Part shown: positions 8,592 to 16,915 of the stretch, piece by piece
How positions within the stretch are numbered: the stretch's first letter is position 1
Layout of the letters: each line of letters begins with the position of its first letter
Assembly (NCBI RefSeq): GCF_004217335.1
Contig: NZ_SHMP01000004.1
Coordinates: forward strand, 310,001-374,000
Direction: 5' to 3'
From: Natrinema hispanicum
GTDB taxonomy: Archaea > Halobacteriota > Halobacteria > Halobacteriales > Natrialbaceae
Length of the DNA stretch: 64,000 nt
Position numbers and translations under genes: made by a program
The notes under the pieces: model-generated
The model's input: only the letters and a program-made list of their open reading frames with translations
The model's database searches: none
Told to the model about the DNA's origin: nothing

Positions 8592-10055
8592 ATGTGCGTG
8601 CTGTCCCGACTATGGGCCGTGACACGGGCTTCGGCGGACGATGTCTCGGCGATCGACCTCTACTATGAGGACGGCACGATCCGACTGGACGGCCTCGAGC
8701 AGTCGCCGCTCTCGCCGTCGTCGCTGCAGGCGACCCTGCCCGACCTCGAGGCGGACCCGCGAACTGACAGCTGGCGGCTTCCCGCCGGTCAGTATGCCGC
8801 CCTGCGTGCTGCGGTGGACAGATCGACTGCCGCGATCGACGATCACGTCCTCGAGCTCGAGTCGGTGGCACCTCTCGCGTCGGCGTACGAACTCCGCGAC
8901 TATCAGCAGACGGCACTCGAGACGTGGCTCGCAACTGACCGCTGGGCCGACGGGCCGGCTCTCGAATCCATCGAGCGAGCCCCCGCCGGCGTCCTCGAAC
9001 TGCCGACCGGCAGCGGCAAGACCGTCATCGCGCTGAAAGCGATCGAACGGCTCTCGACACCGACGCTGGTCGTCGTGCCGACGATCGACCTCCTCGAGCA
9101 GTGGCAGCGCGAACTCGAGCGCGAATTTGGAGGACAGATCGGCCGTTTCGGCGGCGGCGAACAGCGCCTCGAGCCGATCACCGTTTCGACGTACGACTCG
9201 GCGTATCTCAAGGCCGGTTCCGTGGGCGACCGCTTTGGCTGTGTGATCTTCGACGAAGTCCATCACCTCGGCGGCGAAGGCTATCGGGAGATCGCACGCC
9301 TGCTGGCCGCACCGGCACGGCTGGGGCTAACCGCGACGTTCGAGCGCCCCGACGGCGCACACGAGGTAATCGAGGACCTCGTCGGCCCGCTCGTCCACCG
9401 CATCGACGTCGACGAACTCGCCGGCGACCACCTCGCCGACTACGACATCAAGCGCCTCGAGGTGGCACTGACGACCGACGAGCGCGAAGCATACGAGCGA
9501 AATCAGGACGTGTTCACGAGCTACCTCGCGAAGTCGGGTATCGACATGCGCAGCGGCTCGGATTATCAAGAACTCGTCAAACGGTCCGGGAACGATCCCG
9601 AAGCCCGAAAAGCGCTACTCGCGCGCCAGCGTGCGCGTGAGATCATGCTTGGGAGTGAAGCCAAACTCGAAGCCCTCACCGAGATCCTTGCCGACCACCG
9701 CGACGAGCGGATCATCGTCTTTACGGCACACAACGATCTTGCGTACGACGTCAGCGAGCGGTTCCTGATCCCGACGATCACTCACCAAACTGGAGCGGCG
9801 GAACGCCGGGAGATCTTGGAGCGCTTCCGCGAGGGGACGTATACCCGGATCGCGACCTCGAACGTCCTCGATGAAGGCGTCGACGTGCCCGACGCGAACG
9901 TCGCGGTCGTCCTCTCGGGCAGCGGCAGCGAACGGGAATTCACCCAGCGGCTCGGGCGAATCCTGCGGCCGACGGCGGACGGAAACCGTGCACTGCTCTA
10001 TGAAGTTGTAAGCGAGGGGACCGGGGAAGAGCGCGTCGCTGAGAGGCGACGCTAA
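8592..10055 (+). CDS. XPB/Rad25-type superfamily 2 DNA helicase
   Basis: An archaeal XPB-like 3'-5' DNA translocase of about 487 residues. It has an N-terminal damage-recognition-like region, then helicase motif I (PTGSGKT), motif II (DEVH in IFDEVHHLGG), motif III-like GLTATFERPDG, the thumb-like insertion, and motif VI (QRLGRILRP). The next gene on the same strand encodes Bax1, the nuclease that binds archaeal XPB, so the pair probably acts together in DNA unwinding and incision. The ATG at 8592 is the likely start; a GTG at 8619 is an alternative. Translation remains open far upstream in this frame but there overlaps grpE and is not coding. Confidence 0.92.
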   Translation: MCVLSRLWAVTRASADDVSAIDLYYEDGTIRLDGLEQSPLSPSSLQATLPDLEADPRTDSWRLPAGQYAALRAAVDRSTAAIDDHVLELESVAPLASAYELRDYQQTALETWLATDRWADGPALESIERAPAGVLELPTGSGKTVIALKAIERLSTPTLVVVPTIDLLEQWQRELEREFGGQIGRFGGGEQRLEPITVSTYDSAYLKAGSVGDRFGCVIFDEVHHLGGEGYREIARLLAAPARLGLTATFERPDGAHEVIEDLVGPLVHRIDVDELAGDHLADYDIKRLEVALTTDEREAYERNQDVFTSYLAKSGIDMRSGSDYQELVKRSGNDPEARKALLARQRAREIMLGSEAKLEALTEILADHRDERIIVFTAHNDLAYDVSERFLIPTITHQTGAAERREILERFREGTYTRIATSNVLDEGVDVPDANVAVVLSGSGSEREFTQRLGRILRPTADGNRALLYEVVSEGTGEERVAERRR

Positions 10056-10149
10056 TGCGGCGTTTCTCGAGTGTGTAGACGAGCCGTCCGATCAGCCCCC
10101 AGACGCCGTCGTGAGTTTCGTACTCGATTCGGAGGGCCGAATCGTCCAT
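9940..10149 (-). CDS. Possible small protein convergent with the helicase gene
   Basis: A 69-codon frame on the minus strand starting MDDSALRIEYETHDGVWGLI. The first 31 codons (up to LEKRR) have typical haloarchaeal codon use: GC-rich third positions, acidic start and CTC-GAG pairs. From there the frame enters the antisense of the helicase and the codon pattern breaks down. A TAG in a neighbouring frame (10052-10054) overlaps the helicase stop exactly, so the gene may be shorter with one indel, or simply overlap. Function unknown. Low confidence that the annotated 3' end is right. Confidence 0.3.
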   Translation of the reverse strand: MDDSALRIEYETHDGVWGLIGRLVYTLEKRRISVASQRRALPRSPRLQLHRAVHGFRPPSAAGFARAAG

Positions 10150-10267
10150 CTGTGGTGTTGGAACGGAGCCGCCGTAATCCCGGCGACTGCGCCGACCCCC
10201 GTCGTGACCGATCACGAGACGCCGCCGTCCGGGTGACTTTTGCCGTCGCAACCCCGACTCGAGACCG

Positions 10268-11800
10268 ATGCTGACGAAGGACCTGCTGCGCGTCTCGCGG
10301 GCCGGCGGGGGGTATCACCCCCAGTTTGCCGACCGGAGCCATCGGCCACTCGCCGCCCGCGTCATCGGCACCTATCAGGGTCACGTCGGCGAGCCGCGGG
10401 CGGCGCTGGAGGATGCACTCACAGGACTCGAGCGCGAGGCCGACGATTTCAAACTCGCTCGCGGCCTCGCGGCGCTGGTCGAACGGGAGGCGACGTTCGA
10501 AACCGACGCGGCGATCGAGCCCGAACGCGCCCGTCGAGCCGCCTTCGAGGCCGCTGAAGCGGTCGGCGTCGTCACCGAAGACGAGCGCGCGATGGCACTC
10601 ATTCGTGCGAGCGAATCGCTCGACGTGTCGGCCGACGACCTCGAGACCGCACTGTACGCTGATCTCGAGGAGCGCCAGGTCCTGACTGCAGTCGAACCGC
10701 GCTGGGATCCCGACGGGCTGGTCGCCCAGTACAACCTCTCGCTGGCCCAGACGGCGCTGTTCGACGCGACCGAGGTGCGGGTGCGCTCGAGCGATCCCAA
10801 AGCGCTGATTTCGGCGATCAAGCGCCTGCGCTTGATGTACGAGATTCGCCGGCTCGAGGGCGACGCTGCGGACGGCGCTGACGAGCTCTCCAACCGCGAG
10901 GTCGTCGTCACGGGTCCGACACACCTCTTTCGGGCGACCCGCAGATACGGGACCCGCTTTGCACAACTCCTGCGGACCGTCGCGAGTGCCGACGCGTGGC
11001 AGCTCGAGGTAACGATCGACGACCGGGGCACAGAGCGAACGCTTACACTCTCCGACGCGGACCCGATTCGGGTTCCAGACGCTGATCCGGTCGCGGAGGT
11101 GTCCTTCGACAGTGGCGTCGAAGCTGATTTCGCGGCTCGCTTTTCCAGTCTCGATCTCGACTGGGAGCTCGTCCGCGAACCCGAACCGCTCGCGACGGGC
11201 ACGCGGGTGATGATCCCGGATTTCGCCTTCGAATATGCCCACGGTGACTTCCGCGTTTACTTCGAGATCATGGGCTTTTGGACGCCCGAGTACGTCCAGA
11301 AGAAGCTCTCTCAGCTCGCCGATCTCGAGGACGTCGCCATGCTTGTCGCCGTCGACGACTCACTGGGCGTCGGCGGGGAAATCGCCGCCCGTGACCACCG
11401 GGCGATCCCCTACTCGGGGACGGTGCGGCTCAAAGACGTCGCCGATGTCCTCCGGGAGTACGAACGACAGCTGGTTGCCGAGGATGCAGCACAGCTTCCC
11501 GACACGTTGCAGCCGGACGACGACGTCATCACGCTCGAGGCGCTCGCCGAGCGCTACGGCGTAAGCGCGGCTGCCCTCGCGGACAAAGCCACGCCCGACC
11601 ACGAACGGGTCGGCCGGGCGCTGGTTCGGCCTCCCGTCCTCGAGTCGATCAAGGACGACCTCGAGGCCGGGATGTCGCTCGAAGATGCCGAGGCGGTGCT
11701 CGAGGCAGATGGCCTCTCCGATGCGAGCGCGATCCTCTCGCGACTCGGCTACCGCGTCGAGTGGGAGGGACTGGCTGGCGGGACGATCGTCGAGCGGTAG
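10268..11800 (+). CDS. Bax1-type nuclease (DUF790), partner of XPB
   Basis: A 510-residue protein of the DUF790 family, known in archaea as Bax1 (binds archaeal XPB), a structure-specific nuclease that cuts DNA bubbles opened by XPB. It starts MLTKDLLRVSR, characteristic of the family. A PD-(D/E)xK-like nuclease core is visible around residues 315-345: PDFAFEY, then YFEIMGFWTPEYVQKK, providing acidic residues and a lysine. The N-terminal half is the XPB-binding part in characterised homologues. It is downstream of the helicase on the same strand, separated by 212 nt, so coexpression is probable though not as a tight overlap. Confidence 0.9.
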   Translation: MLTKDLLRVSRAGGGYHPQFADRSHRPLAARVIGTYQGHVGEPRAALEDALTGLEREADDFKLARGLAALVEREATFETDAAIEPERARRAAFEAAEAVGVVTEDERAMALIRASESLDVSADDLETALYADLEERQVLTAVEPRWDPDGLVAQYNLSLAQTALFDATEVRVRSSDPKALISAIKRLRLMYEIRRLEGDAADGADELSNREVVVTGPTHLFRATRRYGTRFAQLLRTVASADAWQLEVTIDDRGTERTLTLSDADPIRVPDADPVAEVSFDSGVEADFAARFSSLDLDWELVREPEPLATGTRVMIPDFAFEYAHGDFRVYFEIMGFWTPEYVQKKLSQLADLEDVAMLVAVDDSLGVGGEIAARDHRAIPYSGTVRLKDVADVLREYERQLVAEDAAQLPDTLQPDDDVITLEALAERYGVSAAALADKATPDHERVGRALVRPPVLESIKDDLEAGMSLEDAEAVLEADGLSDASAILSRLGYRVEWEGLAGGTIVER

Positions 11801-11907
11801 CGGACGACCGCAGCGATGGCTATCGAACACCGAATCCGGTGTGATCCCAACATGCTTTGTACGTAGCCTTAAGCCTGCAGCTTCCTTTCACTCGATCGAG
11901 CAGACCC

Positions 11908-12360
11908 GTGTCTCAACAGTCCGACTCCGAGTCTGTGTCTATCTTGCTCGTTGAGGACAACCCCGGCGACGTTCGCCTGATACAGGAAGCGTTCGGAGCG
12001 ACAGGATTCGAGCCGACGTTTCATACGGTCGTCGACGGCGACGCAGCCCTCGAGTTCCTGCGAGAGCACGGTTGCGAGACGGCCGGTCCCAGCATCGACT
12101 TGGTGCTACTCGATCTGAACCTCCCCAGGACGGACGGTTTCGCTGTCCTCGAGGCCATCAGAGACGAACAGGAACTGACGGCCTTGCCGGTTATCGTGCT
12201 GACGAGTTCGAAAGCGACCGAAGACATCCGCAAAAGCTACGAGCTGTGTGCGAACGCGTATCTCACGAAACCGAGCGATCCGGCTGAGTTCGCTGCACTC
12301 GGCCGGGCGGTCGAGGCGTTCTGGATCGACGAAGCGACGCTACCGTCCGTGTTCCCATGA
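11908..12360 (+). CDS. Response regulator receiver-domain protein
   Basis: A 150-residue stand-alone CheY-like receiver. The acidic pair E16/D17 (LLVEDNPGD), the phosphoacceptor D69 (LLDLNLPR), the T/S switch in VLTSS and the conserved lysine in LTKPSD are all present. There is no output domain. The VEDNPGD/DLNLPRTDG pattern matches the Rcp1-like receivers that haloarchaea pair with large sensor kinases; no kinase is adjacent, so the partner is encoded elsewhere. The start is taken as the GTG giving VSQQSDSESVSILL; an upstream in-frame ATG at 11857 would add 17 residues without family resemblance. Confidence 0.88.
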   Translation: MSQQSDSESVSILLVEDNPGDVRLIQEAFGATGFEPTFHTVVDGDAALEFLREHGCETAGPSIDLVLLDLNLPRTDGFAVLEAIRDEQELTALPVIVLTSSKATEDIRKSYELCANAYLTKPSDPAEFAALGRAVEAFWIDEATLPSVFP

Positions 12361-12394
12361 GTTCGCGGCGGAGATAGAGCGGTCTTGAAGCAGA

Positions 12395-12622
12395 TTAGTT
12401 CCGGTCGGTCTCACTCCAGTCGCAGTCTTGACACTTACGGCCCGTGACGAGTTCGGTCACGGATGGCATGTACGTCACTGTCAAGACGGAACCGCCACAC
12501 GCCGGACACTCCTGATCGGCCTCTTCGATCGAGTCGACTTCCATCACGGAGTCACCTTCGACGATCTCGGCAAGCTTTCTTGCAGTCACCATTCGCCCTT
12601 CGACGACGCGATTTTCACTCAC
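12395..12622 (-). CDS. DUF5795-like zinc-ribbon protein
   Basis: A small conserved haloarchaeal protein (75 residues) of unknown function. It opens SENRVVEGRMVT and then has two CxxC knuckles, CPAC and CQDC, about 25 residues apart, a zinc-ribbon arrangement. The GTG at 12622 gives this family-typical beginning; an in-frame start at 12685 adds 21 unrelated residues. The insertion sequence ends 70 nt upstream of the start, so this gene's promoter may have been separated from its original upstream sequence. Confidence 0.75.
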   Translation of the reverse strand: MSENRVVEGRMVTARKLAEIVEGDSVMEVDSIEEADQECPACGGSVLTVTYMPSVTELVTGRKCQDCDWSETDRN

Positions 12623-12691
12623 ACTCGCAGTGTGGGACTGGACGCTCAAAGCGTTTCCTGACACCGTAAACCGCCTCGGGGTCAAGTGGTT

Positions 12692-13970
12692 CCTCAGCTT
12701 TGCACGTTAGCGTCAGCTGTTGAGTGAACGAAGAGATGGTCGATCTCTTCCATGAGGACATCAACGCCTCGGTCATCGTTGTCCCGAACCCACGAGAGAA
12801 GGTTGTACACGGCTTCTTTCAGAGAATGTTCAAGGTTCGCTCGAAGCGATGACGCTTTCGAGCGAACCGTCCCCAAGGCGCTCGAATCGGGATCAAGACG
12901 AACGAGACTGTAGGCGGCCATGAGAAGGTGCCAGTGGCGACTGGCACCTTCGTCGGTCTGCATCTCGCAGTCTCCCAAGCCGAGATCCTGCTTCGAGTCC
13001 TCGAAGAACGTCTCGATGCGCCACCGCATTCCGTAGGAGCGAATCACGTGTTCGGTCGGTGCGTCGATCTTGTTCGTAGCGAGATACTTGACCGGATTCT
13101 CTTCGTCTTCGTCGGTCTCTTTCTCGGCGATAACCAGCTTCACGTCTCCCAGCTGGGAGACGGGAAGCTTCTTTGTCCAGATGTGGTAGGTCTCGTCCTC
13201 GATATTGCGCTCAACCGTGTCGATGCGCTCTTCCAGCGCATCGACGCGGATTTCTTCTCCACCGTAGGTCACCTGTCGATTGCTCCGGAGCGGGCCGATC
13301 CAGTCCTTGCCGTAGGATTCGATAAGTTCAGGAAGGCCAGAATCGTGGGCAAACCACGAGTCGAAGAGGTAGGTGTCCGCAGGTACACCTACCTCTTCTT
13401 CGAGTTCGGTAACGATCTCGCGGGCGAGATCGTACTTGGTGTCATGGTCTTGGTCGTCCTCATCTTGCTTTTCGTAGAGGCGAAAGGTGAGCGGATAGGC
13501 GGTTTTGTCGTCAGCGTAGAAAGCGTAGATGAGATCTTGCCCCCAGACAGTGTCACCTTCGGCGTGATCGTAGAAGTGGCCGACGCCGGGGACTTCGTCC
13601 CCGGCTTTCTCGGTGATCGTGTCGTCGAGGATGATGTAGCCATCCTTTGACCAGCGTGTTTCACCGTGTTTCTGGAGTTCTTCAAGGCGTTCGTGGTTGA
13701 ACTGCTGTTCGTCCCAGTCGTACTCGGTGAGGAACTTGTTGAGAGCGCGTTTGCTGTTGGCTGGAAGGACTTCGCGTGCGATGCCCGCCACGGTCTTGTT
13801 GCTGGCCGCAACAAGACCTGTGGCGTAGGTTTTGGCGTGATGACGTTGTGCTGGAGACAGCGACTCGAACTCGTCGAACGCACGCGTACACGACAAGAAG
13901 TCCGTAATCGGCATCATCCGTCTTTGCCACCGCCTACGTCACGCTCCTACTTCAACGTGCAAAGCTGAGG
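12692..13970 (-). mobile_element. Complete IS701-like insertion sequence
   Basis: A 1279-bp element bounded by perfect 17-bp terminal inverted repeats: CCTCAGCTTTGCACGTT at 12692-12708 and its reverse complement at 13954-13970. It is flanked by a 5-bp direct repeat TGGTT (12687-12691 and 13971-13975), i.e. the target-site duplication. The single transposase gene fills almost the whole element and is intact. Intact ends plus duplication point to a recent or still mobile copy. Family placement (IS4 superfamily, IS701-like) rests on the transposase and not on a database search. Confidence 0.92.
12694..13917 (-). CDS. IS701-like transposase
   Basis: A 407-residue DDE transposase of the IS4 superfamily. 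Catalytic aspartates are in ILDDTITEK (about residue 97) and LFDSWFA; the glutamate lies in the Y-x2-R-x3-E-x6-K signature, seen as YGMRWRIETFFEDSK. The N-terminal region resembles haloarchaeal proteins usually classified as IS701. The stop codon lies within the left inverted repeat and the start is 37 nt inside the right one, so the gene occupies the element fully. No internal stop or frameshift is seen, so it should be functional. Confidence 0.9.
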   Translation of the reverse strand: MMPITDFLSCTRAFDEFESLSPAQRHHAKTYATGLVAASNKTVAGIAREVLPANSKRALNKFLTEYDWDEQQFNHERLEELQKHGETRWSKDGYIILDDTITEKAGDEVPGVGHFYDHAEGDTVWGQDLIYAFYADDKTAYPLTFRLYEKQDEDDQDHDTKYDLAREIVTELEEEVGVPADTYLFDSWFAHDSGLPELIESYGKDWIGPLRSNRQVTYGGEEIRVDALEERIDTVERNIEDETYHIWTKKLPVSQLGDVKLVIAEKETDEDEENPVKYLATNKIDAPTEHVIRSYGMRWRIETFFEDSKQDLGLGDCEMQTDEGASRHWHLLMAAYSLVRLDPDSSALGTVRSKASSLRANLEHSLKEAVYNLLSWVRDNDDRGVDVLMEEIDHLFVHSTADANVQS

Positions 13971-14275
13971 TGGTTCGAGAGAGCGGAGCTCTCTCGTCAT
14001 CACGAGACAGCGAAGCCGTCTCGGACGACCCCGAGGCACTCGCCTTGCCTATTTGCAGAGAAAGACTGATCCGGTCGGACCGGGCCGAGGTTGAGATCGA
14101 AACAGTCGGACGCGGCCCGCCGATAAGTCTCCATCCAGCGCCTGCGAGGGGACGCTGCTGTGCGGCCATCGACCCACCACCTGCCGCATCCAGTACGGCG
14201 GACCGAGACGATATCAGTGTGTCCCACACAGCGTGTGCACGGCGTGCACACCGCGGCGCTTCGAGAATTACGGAC
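13971..14275. other. Intergenic stretch with two hairpins
   Basis: About 305 nt between the insertion sequence and the FilR1-type regulator without a convincing gene. Immediately after the target duplication are two stem-loops: 13976-13996 (8-bp stem CGAGAGAG/CTCTCTCG) and about 14003-14023 (outer stem CGAGAC/GTCTCG). The remainder has open frames but with poor codon use. The hairpins could terminate transcription or be the edge of an older mobile element. Confidence 0.4.
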
Positions 14276-15073
14276 TTACGCCTCGCGCTCGAACGGCCTC
14301 GCTCGTCGGTTGAACGCGTCGAACCGATCGATCGCCCAGTGCCTGACTCGGTCGTCGGTCGACTCGAGTAGCGCCGCCGGGACGCCGCTTTCGTCGTGGA
14401 CGCCGATCTGGACGGTCTCGTCGACGATTCCCAGATAGAATTCGATCTCCGCCGGAGCGACCGAGACTGAGAATCCATCGCTGTCAACGACGGCCATGAA
14501 CTGCTCTGCGATCGGTGACGCCGTCCGAAGCGTCTCTGCGATCGACGTCGTGACGACCAGTTCGACAGTCGCGCCCGTCTCGAGTGCGTCCTGTGTCGTC
14601 TCGATCGGCTTGGTTCCGACCGCCGGCAACAACAGTCGGGCGTGTTTCGCGTCGGCGAGGCTCGCCGCGTGGCGCTCGACCGGTGCGTAGGGAGTGGCCG
14701 TCGTGGATTCGACCACGGTCGCGTCGGCGAGTCGCTCGATGTCGAATTCGAACGTCTCCGCCGGGAGCCGCTCGAGAACCGGTTTGAGACGCGTCGCCGC
14801 CCCGACTCCCTCGAGCGCCGCTGACAGGCCACTCGTGACGAGCGCGCCGGCAGCTGTCAGCTCGTACTGTCGATTCCGTTCACGAATCAGCCCTCGATCG
14901 GTCAGTCCCTGCAGACTTCGTTGTAGCGTCGTCCGGACGACGTCGACTTCGGCGGCCAGTGAGTCTCTCGATGCGATACCGTCCTCTGCGAGCGTTTCGA
15001 GGATCGAAATGCGACTCGGAGATCGGGCCACGAACTCGAGCGTCCCGATCGCCTCCCCCCTTCGATCGGCCAT
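14276..15073 (-). CDS. HTH regulator with FilR1-type (DUF1724) domain
   Basis: A 265-residue transcriptional regulator. The N-terminal winged helix (about residues 5-75: LEFVARSPSRISIL, then TLQRSLQGLTDRGLI) is of the kind fused in haloarchaea to the C-terminal FilR1/DUF1724 domain, which is also found in methanogen filament regulators and probably senses a ligand. The ATG at 15073 gives a normal start; an upstream in-frame codon at 15187 adds residues without similarity. It is divergent from the small beta-grasp-like gene with a 142-nt gap. Target genes are unknown. Confidence 0.85.
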   Translation of the reverse strand: MADRRGEAIGTLEFVARSPSRISILETLAEDGIASRDSLAAEVDVVRTTLQRSLQGLTDRGLIRERNRQYELTAAGALVTSGLSAALEGVGAATRLKPVLERLPAETFEFDIERLADATVVESTTATPYAPVERHAASLADAKHARLLLPAVGTKPIETTQDALETGATVELVVTTSIAETLRTASPIAEQFMAVVDSDGFSVSVAPAEIEFYLGIVDETVQIGVHDESGVPAALLESTDDRVRHWAIDRFDAFNRRARPFEREA

Positions 15074-15215
15074 TACACATTGACCCTCCGAGCGAATCCA
15101 CTTTATCGCTCTGGCCCTGCAGGCTAGCAACGGAGCGTCGGGATCGCGTCCTCTGAGCGGTCGGCATGTGTATGCGGGCACAATCATATAGATGCGCGTG
15201 TCCGACTATTGATGT

Positions 15216-15545
15216 ATGGAGACGCGATGGGCGACCGTCGATGGCGTCAGCCTCGAGCTACCGGTTGACTGTACCGCCGGCGAACTCCGGGCAGCCCTGT
15301 CCAAGCCAGACGACGCCGTCTTGATCGCGGTGACGGGGGATCTCGTTTCGATCGTCAACGACCAGGAGCGGCCGCTCTCGGAGCTAATCGCCGGCTGTGC
15401 ACACACGTATTACTTCCGACGGCCGTGCGAGCCGGCACGGAACGAATTGTTGGCAACGCTGGACCTCGAGACGGCCCTCTCGGGGTCAGACGACGAGCAC
15501 TCGGGGGCCGAGACAACGCTCGAGCGTCCCGGAATCGACCACTGA
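15216..15545 (+). CDS. Small acidic protein, beta-grasp-like, function unknown
   Basis: A 109-residue protein with no family I can name. The first 70 residues alternate as strand, strand, helix, strand, short helix, strand (TVDGVSLELP; AGELRAALSK; VLIAVTGDLVSIV; HTYYFRRP), the order of a ubiquitin/MoaD beta-grasp fold. It lacks a C-terminal Gly-Gly and ends in an acidic tail, so it is not a SAMP modifier. The fold is inference from pattern only. Its TGA stop is the first three bases of a palindromic repeat. Confidence 0.65.
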   Translation: METRWATVDGVSLELPVDCTAGELRAALSKPDDAVLIAVTGDLVSIVNDQERPLSELIAGCAHTYYFRRPCEPARNELLATLDLETALSGSDDEHSGAETTLERPGIDH

Positions 15546-15621
15546 GACGGACTGCTGGCACGGGTTTGGCGCATCCAGACGGCTCGCAGGTGCGCCGGCA
15601 CTGACTGACAGCAGACCGTCT
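15545..15621. repeat. Palindromic intergenic repeat, copy A
   Basis: An imperfect palindrome between two convergent genes. The left arm starts AGACGGACTGCTG at the stop codon of the small beta-grasp-like gene and the right arm ends CAGCAGACCGTCT. The outer 16 nt of the arms pair with two mismatches; the inner part is degenerate. It is related to copies at 16580 and 21395. Confidence 0.65.
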
Positions 15622-15662
15622 GACAGCAGCCCGCACGAACCAGCGGCCAACCGCTATTGGAC

Positions 15663-16436
15663 TCAGTTCGTCACGACATCGACCGGATCGTCCACACAGA
15701 GCGTCTCGCCGCGGTCGCAGTCGGGAACGCGCGTAAGGATCGTCAGCGAATAGTAGTGATCGAACGCGTTGGCGTCCGCCCAGTCGGGAAACGTCGCTTC
15801 GCGACGCCGAATGAACCGCTCCCGAAAGTCCGGTGTCACCTCGCCAGTGTCGGGGTCGCGCTGGGGGACGATACACCGGGCACACGGTTTGACTCCCTCG
15901 AACCGGACGCCGCCGATCTCGAACGCTGGCACGTCCGCGCCGACGAACTGATCCTCCCAGAACGGCTCGACGCCGCCGATCTCGATGTTCGTCCGGAGTC
16001 GCCGGCGCACGTCGTCGACCGTCGTCTCCTCGAACCAGTCGGCGACGGTCCGAAGCGTCGCCGTGCTGACCACCGACGGCCCCATCTCGCGTCGGTCGAC
16101 GAATCCCAGCGATCGATCCCGCTCGAGCGAGAGGTCCACGTCGAACCACTCGCTGAACCAGGCCGTCGCGGTCTCGGGCTCGTTCTCGAGGTCGAACCGT
16201 CGGTGCTCACCATCAGGCGTCGCAACCGTGAGTACAGCCGTCTCCGGATCGAACCCAGTATCGAGATCGTGGACACGGGCAGTTCGTTTCCCGTTGATCA
16301 CTTCGCCGTCGGCGTCGAACAACGCGAACTCTCGGTCGTGTTCGATGGTCCCACCGTCGAGGACGGCCGCCCGCTCGAGGTCGATGCCGTCGAGTGCCTT
16401 TACCGGATAGGCCCTGAGCCGCTCGAGTCGTGCCAT
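15663..16436 (-). CDS. MOSC-domain protein (mARC/YcbX-like)
   Basis: A 257-residue protein with an N-terminal MOSC beta-barrel (LRAYPVKALDGIDLERA) and a C-terminal MOSC domain. The segment KPCARCIVPQRDPDTGEV (about residues 177-194) carries the cysteine that coordinates molybdenum in mARC-type amidoxime-reducing enzymes and YcbX. It probably binds Mo-cofactor and reduces N-hydroxylated compounds; the substrate is unknown and no ferredoxin domain is fused. It converges on the beta-grasp-like gene across palindromic repeat A. Confidence 0.85.
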   Translation of the reverse strand: MARLERLRAYPVKALDGIDLERAAVLDGGTIEHDREFALFDADGEVINGKRTARVHDLDTGFDPETAVLTVATPDGEHRRFDLENEPETATAWFSEWFDVDLSLERDRSLGFVDRREMGPSVVSTATLRTVADWFEETTVDDVRRRLRTNIEIGGVEPFWEDQFVGADVPAFEIGGVRFEGVKPCARCIVPQRDPDTGEVTPDFRERFIRRREATFPDWADANAFDHYYSLTILTRVPDCDRGETLCVDDPVDVVTN

Positions 16437-16579
16437 TGATTGCTCGTATCGACTGCTGTCGCATTACAGTAGCGACTGCACCGAGGTCCGGTACTGGTCT
16501 CTCGCGAGTGAGTCGGTCACGAGCGGACGGCAGAGGAAAATAGAGAGCAGCAAACAGGGTGGGTGGATGCCTCCCGTTC

Positions 16580-16661
16580 ATACGGACTGCTGTAAGTCAT
16601 TTCCGGTGCAACCGCAACCCGCACTGCGGTTGCACTGGTAAATCGTTACAGCAGACCGTAT
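16580..16661. repeat. Palindromic intergenic repeat, copy B (best preserved)
   Basis: Two 37-nt arms (16580-16616 and 16625-16661) around an 8-nt loop; 30 of 37 positions pair. The left arm reads ATACGGACTGCTGTAA, then a short divergent core, then CGGTGCAACCGCA. The right arm overlaps the stop codon of the HalOD1 gene, so on the coding strand the repeat begins TGATACGGTCTGCTGTAA. It may act as a terminator or as a dispersed non-autonomous element. Confidence 0.8.
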
Positions 16662-16915
16662 CAATCGATCGTCACGACAGTGTCCCCGGTTTCGTCAAAC
16701 GAAACGTGAATCTGGTGGCCCGCGTACGTGAATTCGACGGTGCCAGAACGACGTCTCCCGGACGCAGTCGTTTCAAAAACCGTCGCAAGTGCGTCGGGAT
16801 CGATCGCATCAAACAACGGGGGTAACTCTACCGGCTCGGTTCCCTCGAGTGCTGCGACACCAGTGACGACTCGTTCGTACACCTCGTCAGTGTCGACGGC
16901 AAGCGTGTGCACCAT
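16661..16915 (-). CDS. HalOD1 output-domain protein
   Basis: An 84-residue stand-alone HalOD1 domain. This small alpha/beta domain is found as an output module in haloarchaeal signalling proteins and very often as a solo protein. The LPPLFDAIDPDALATVF core followed by a beta-hairpin (VEFTYAGHQIHV) is diagnostic. Its biochemical role is not known. It is transcribed away from the sugar dehydrogenase gene, with a strong TATA-like element upstream, and ends inside palindromic repeat B. Confidence 0.85.
   Translation of the reverse strand: MVHTLAVDTDEVYERVVTGVAALEGTEPVELPPLFDAIDPDALATVFETTASGRRRSGTVEFTYAGHQIHVSFDETGDTVVTID

Noticed and set aside
13970..14371. 133-codon plus-strand frame beside the insertion sequence
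   Set aside because: Codon use is not haloarchaeal-like, it runs through two hairpins and overlaps the 3' end of the FilR1-type gene.
16443..16475. Possible fourth copy of the palindromic repeat (ATCGACTGCTGT region)
   Set aside because: Only about 12 nt resemble the repeat and the hairpin is short; not enough to call homologous.
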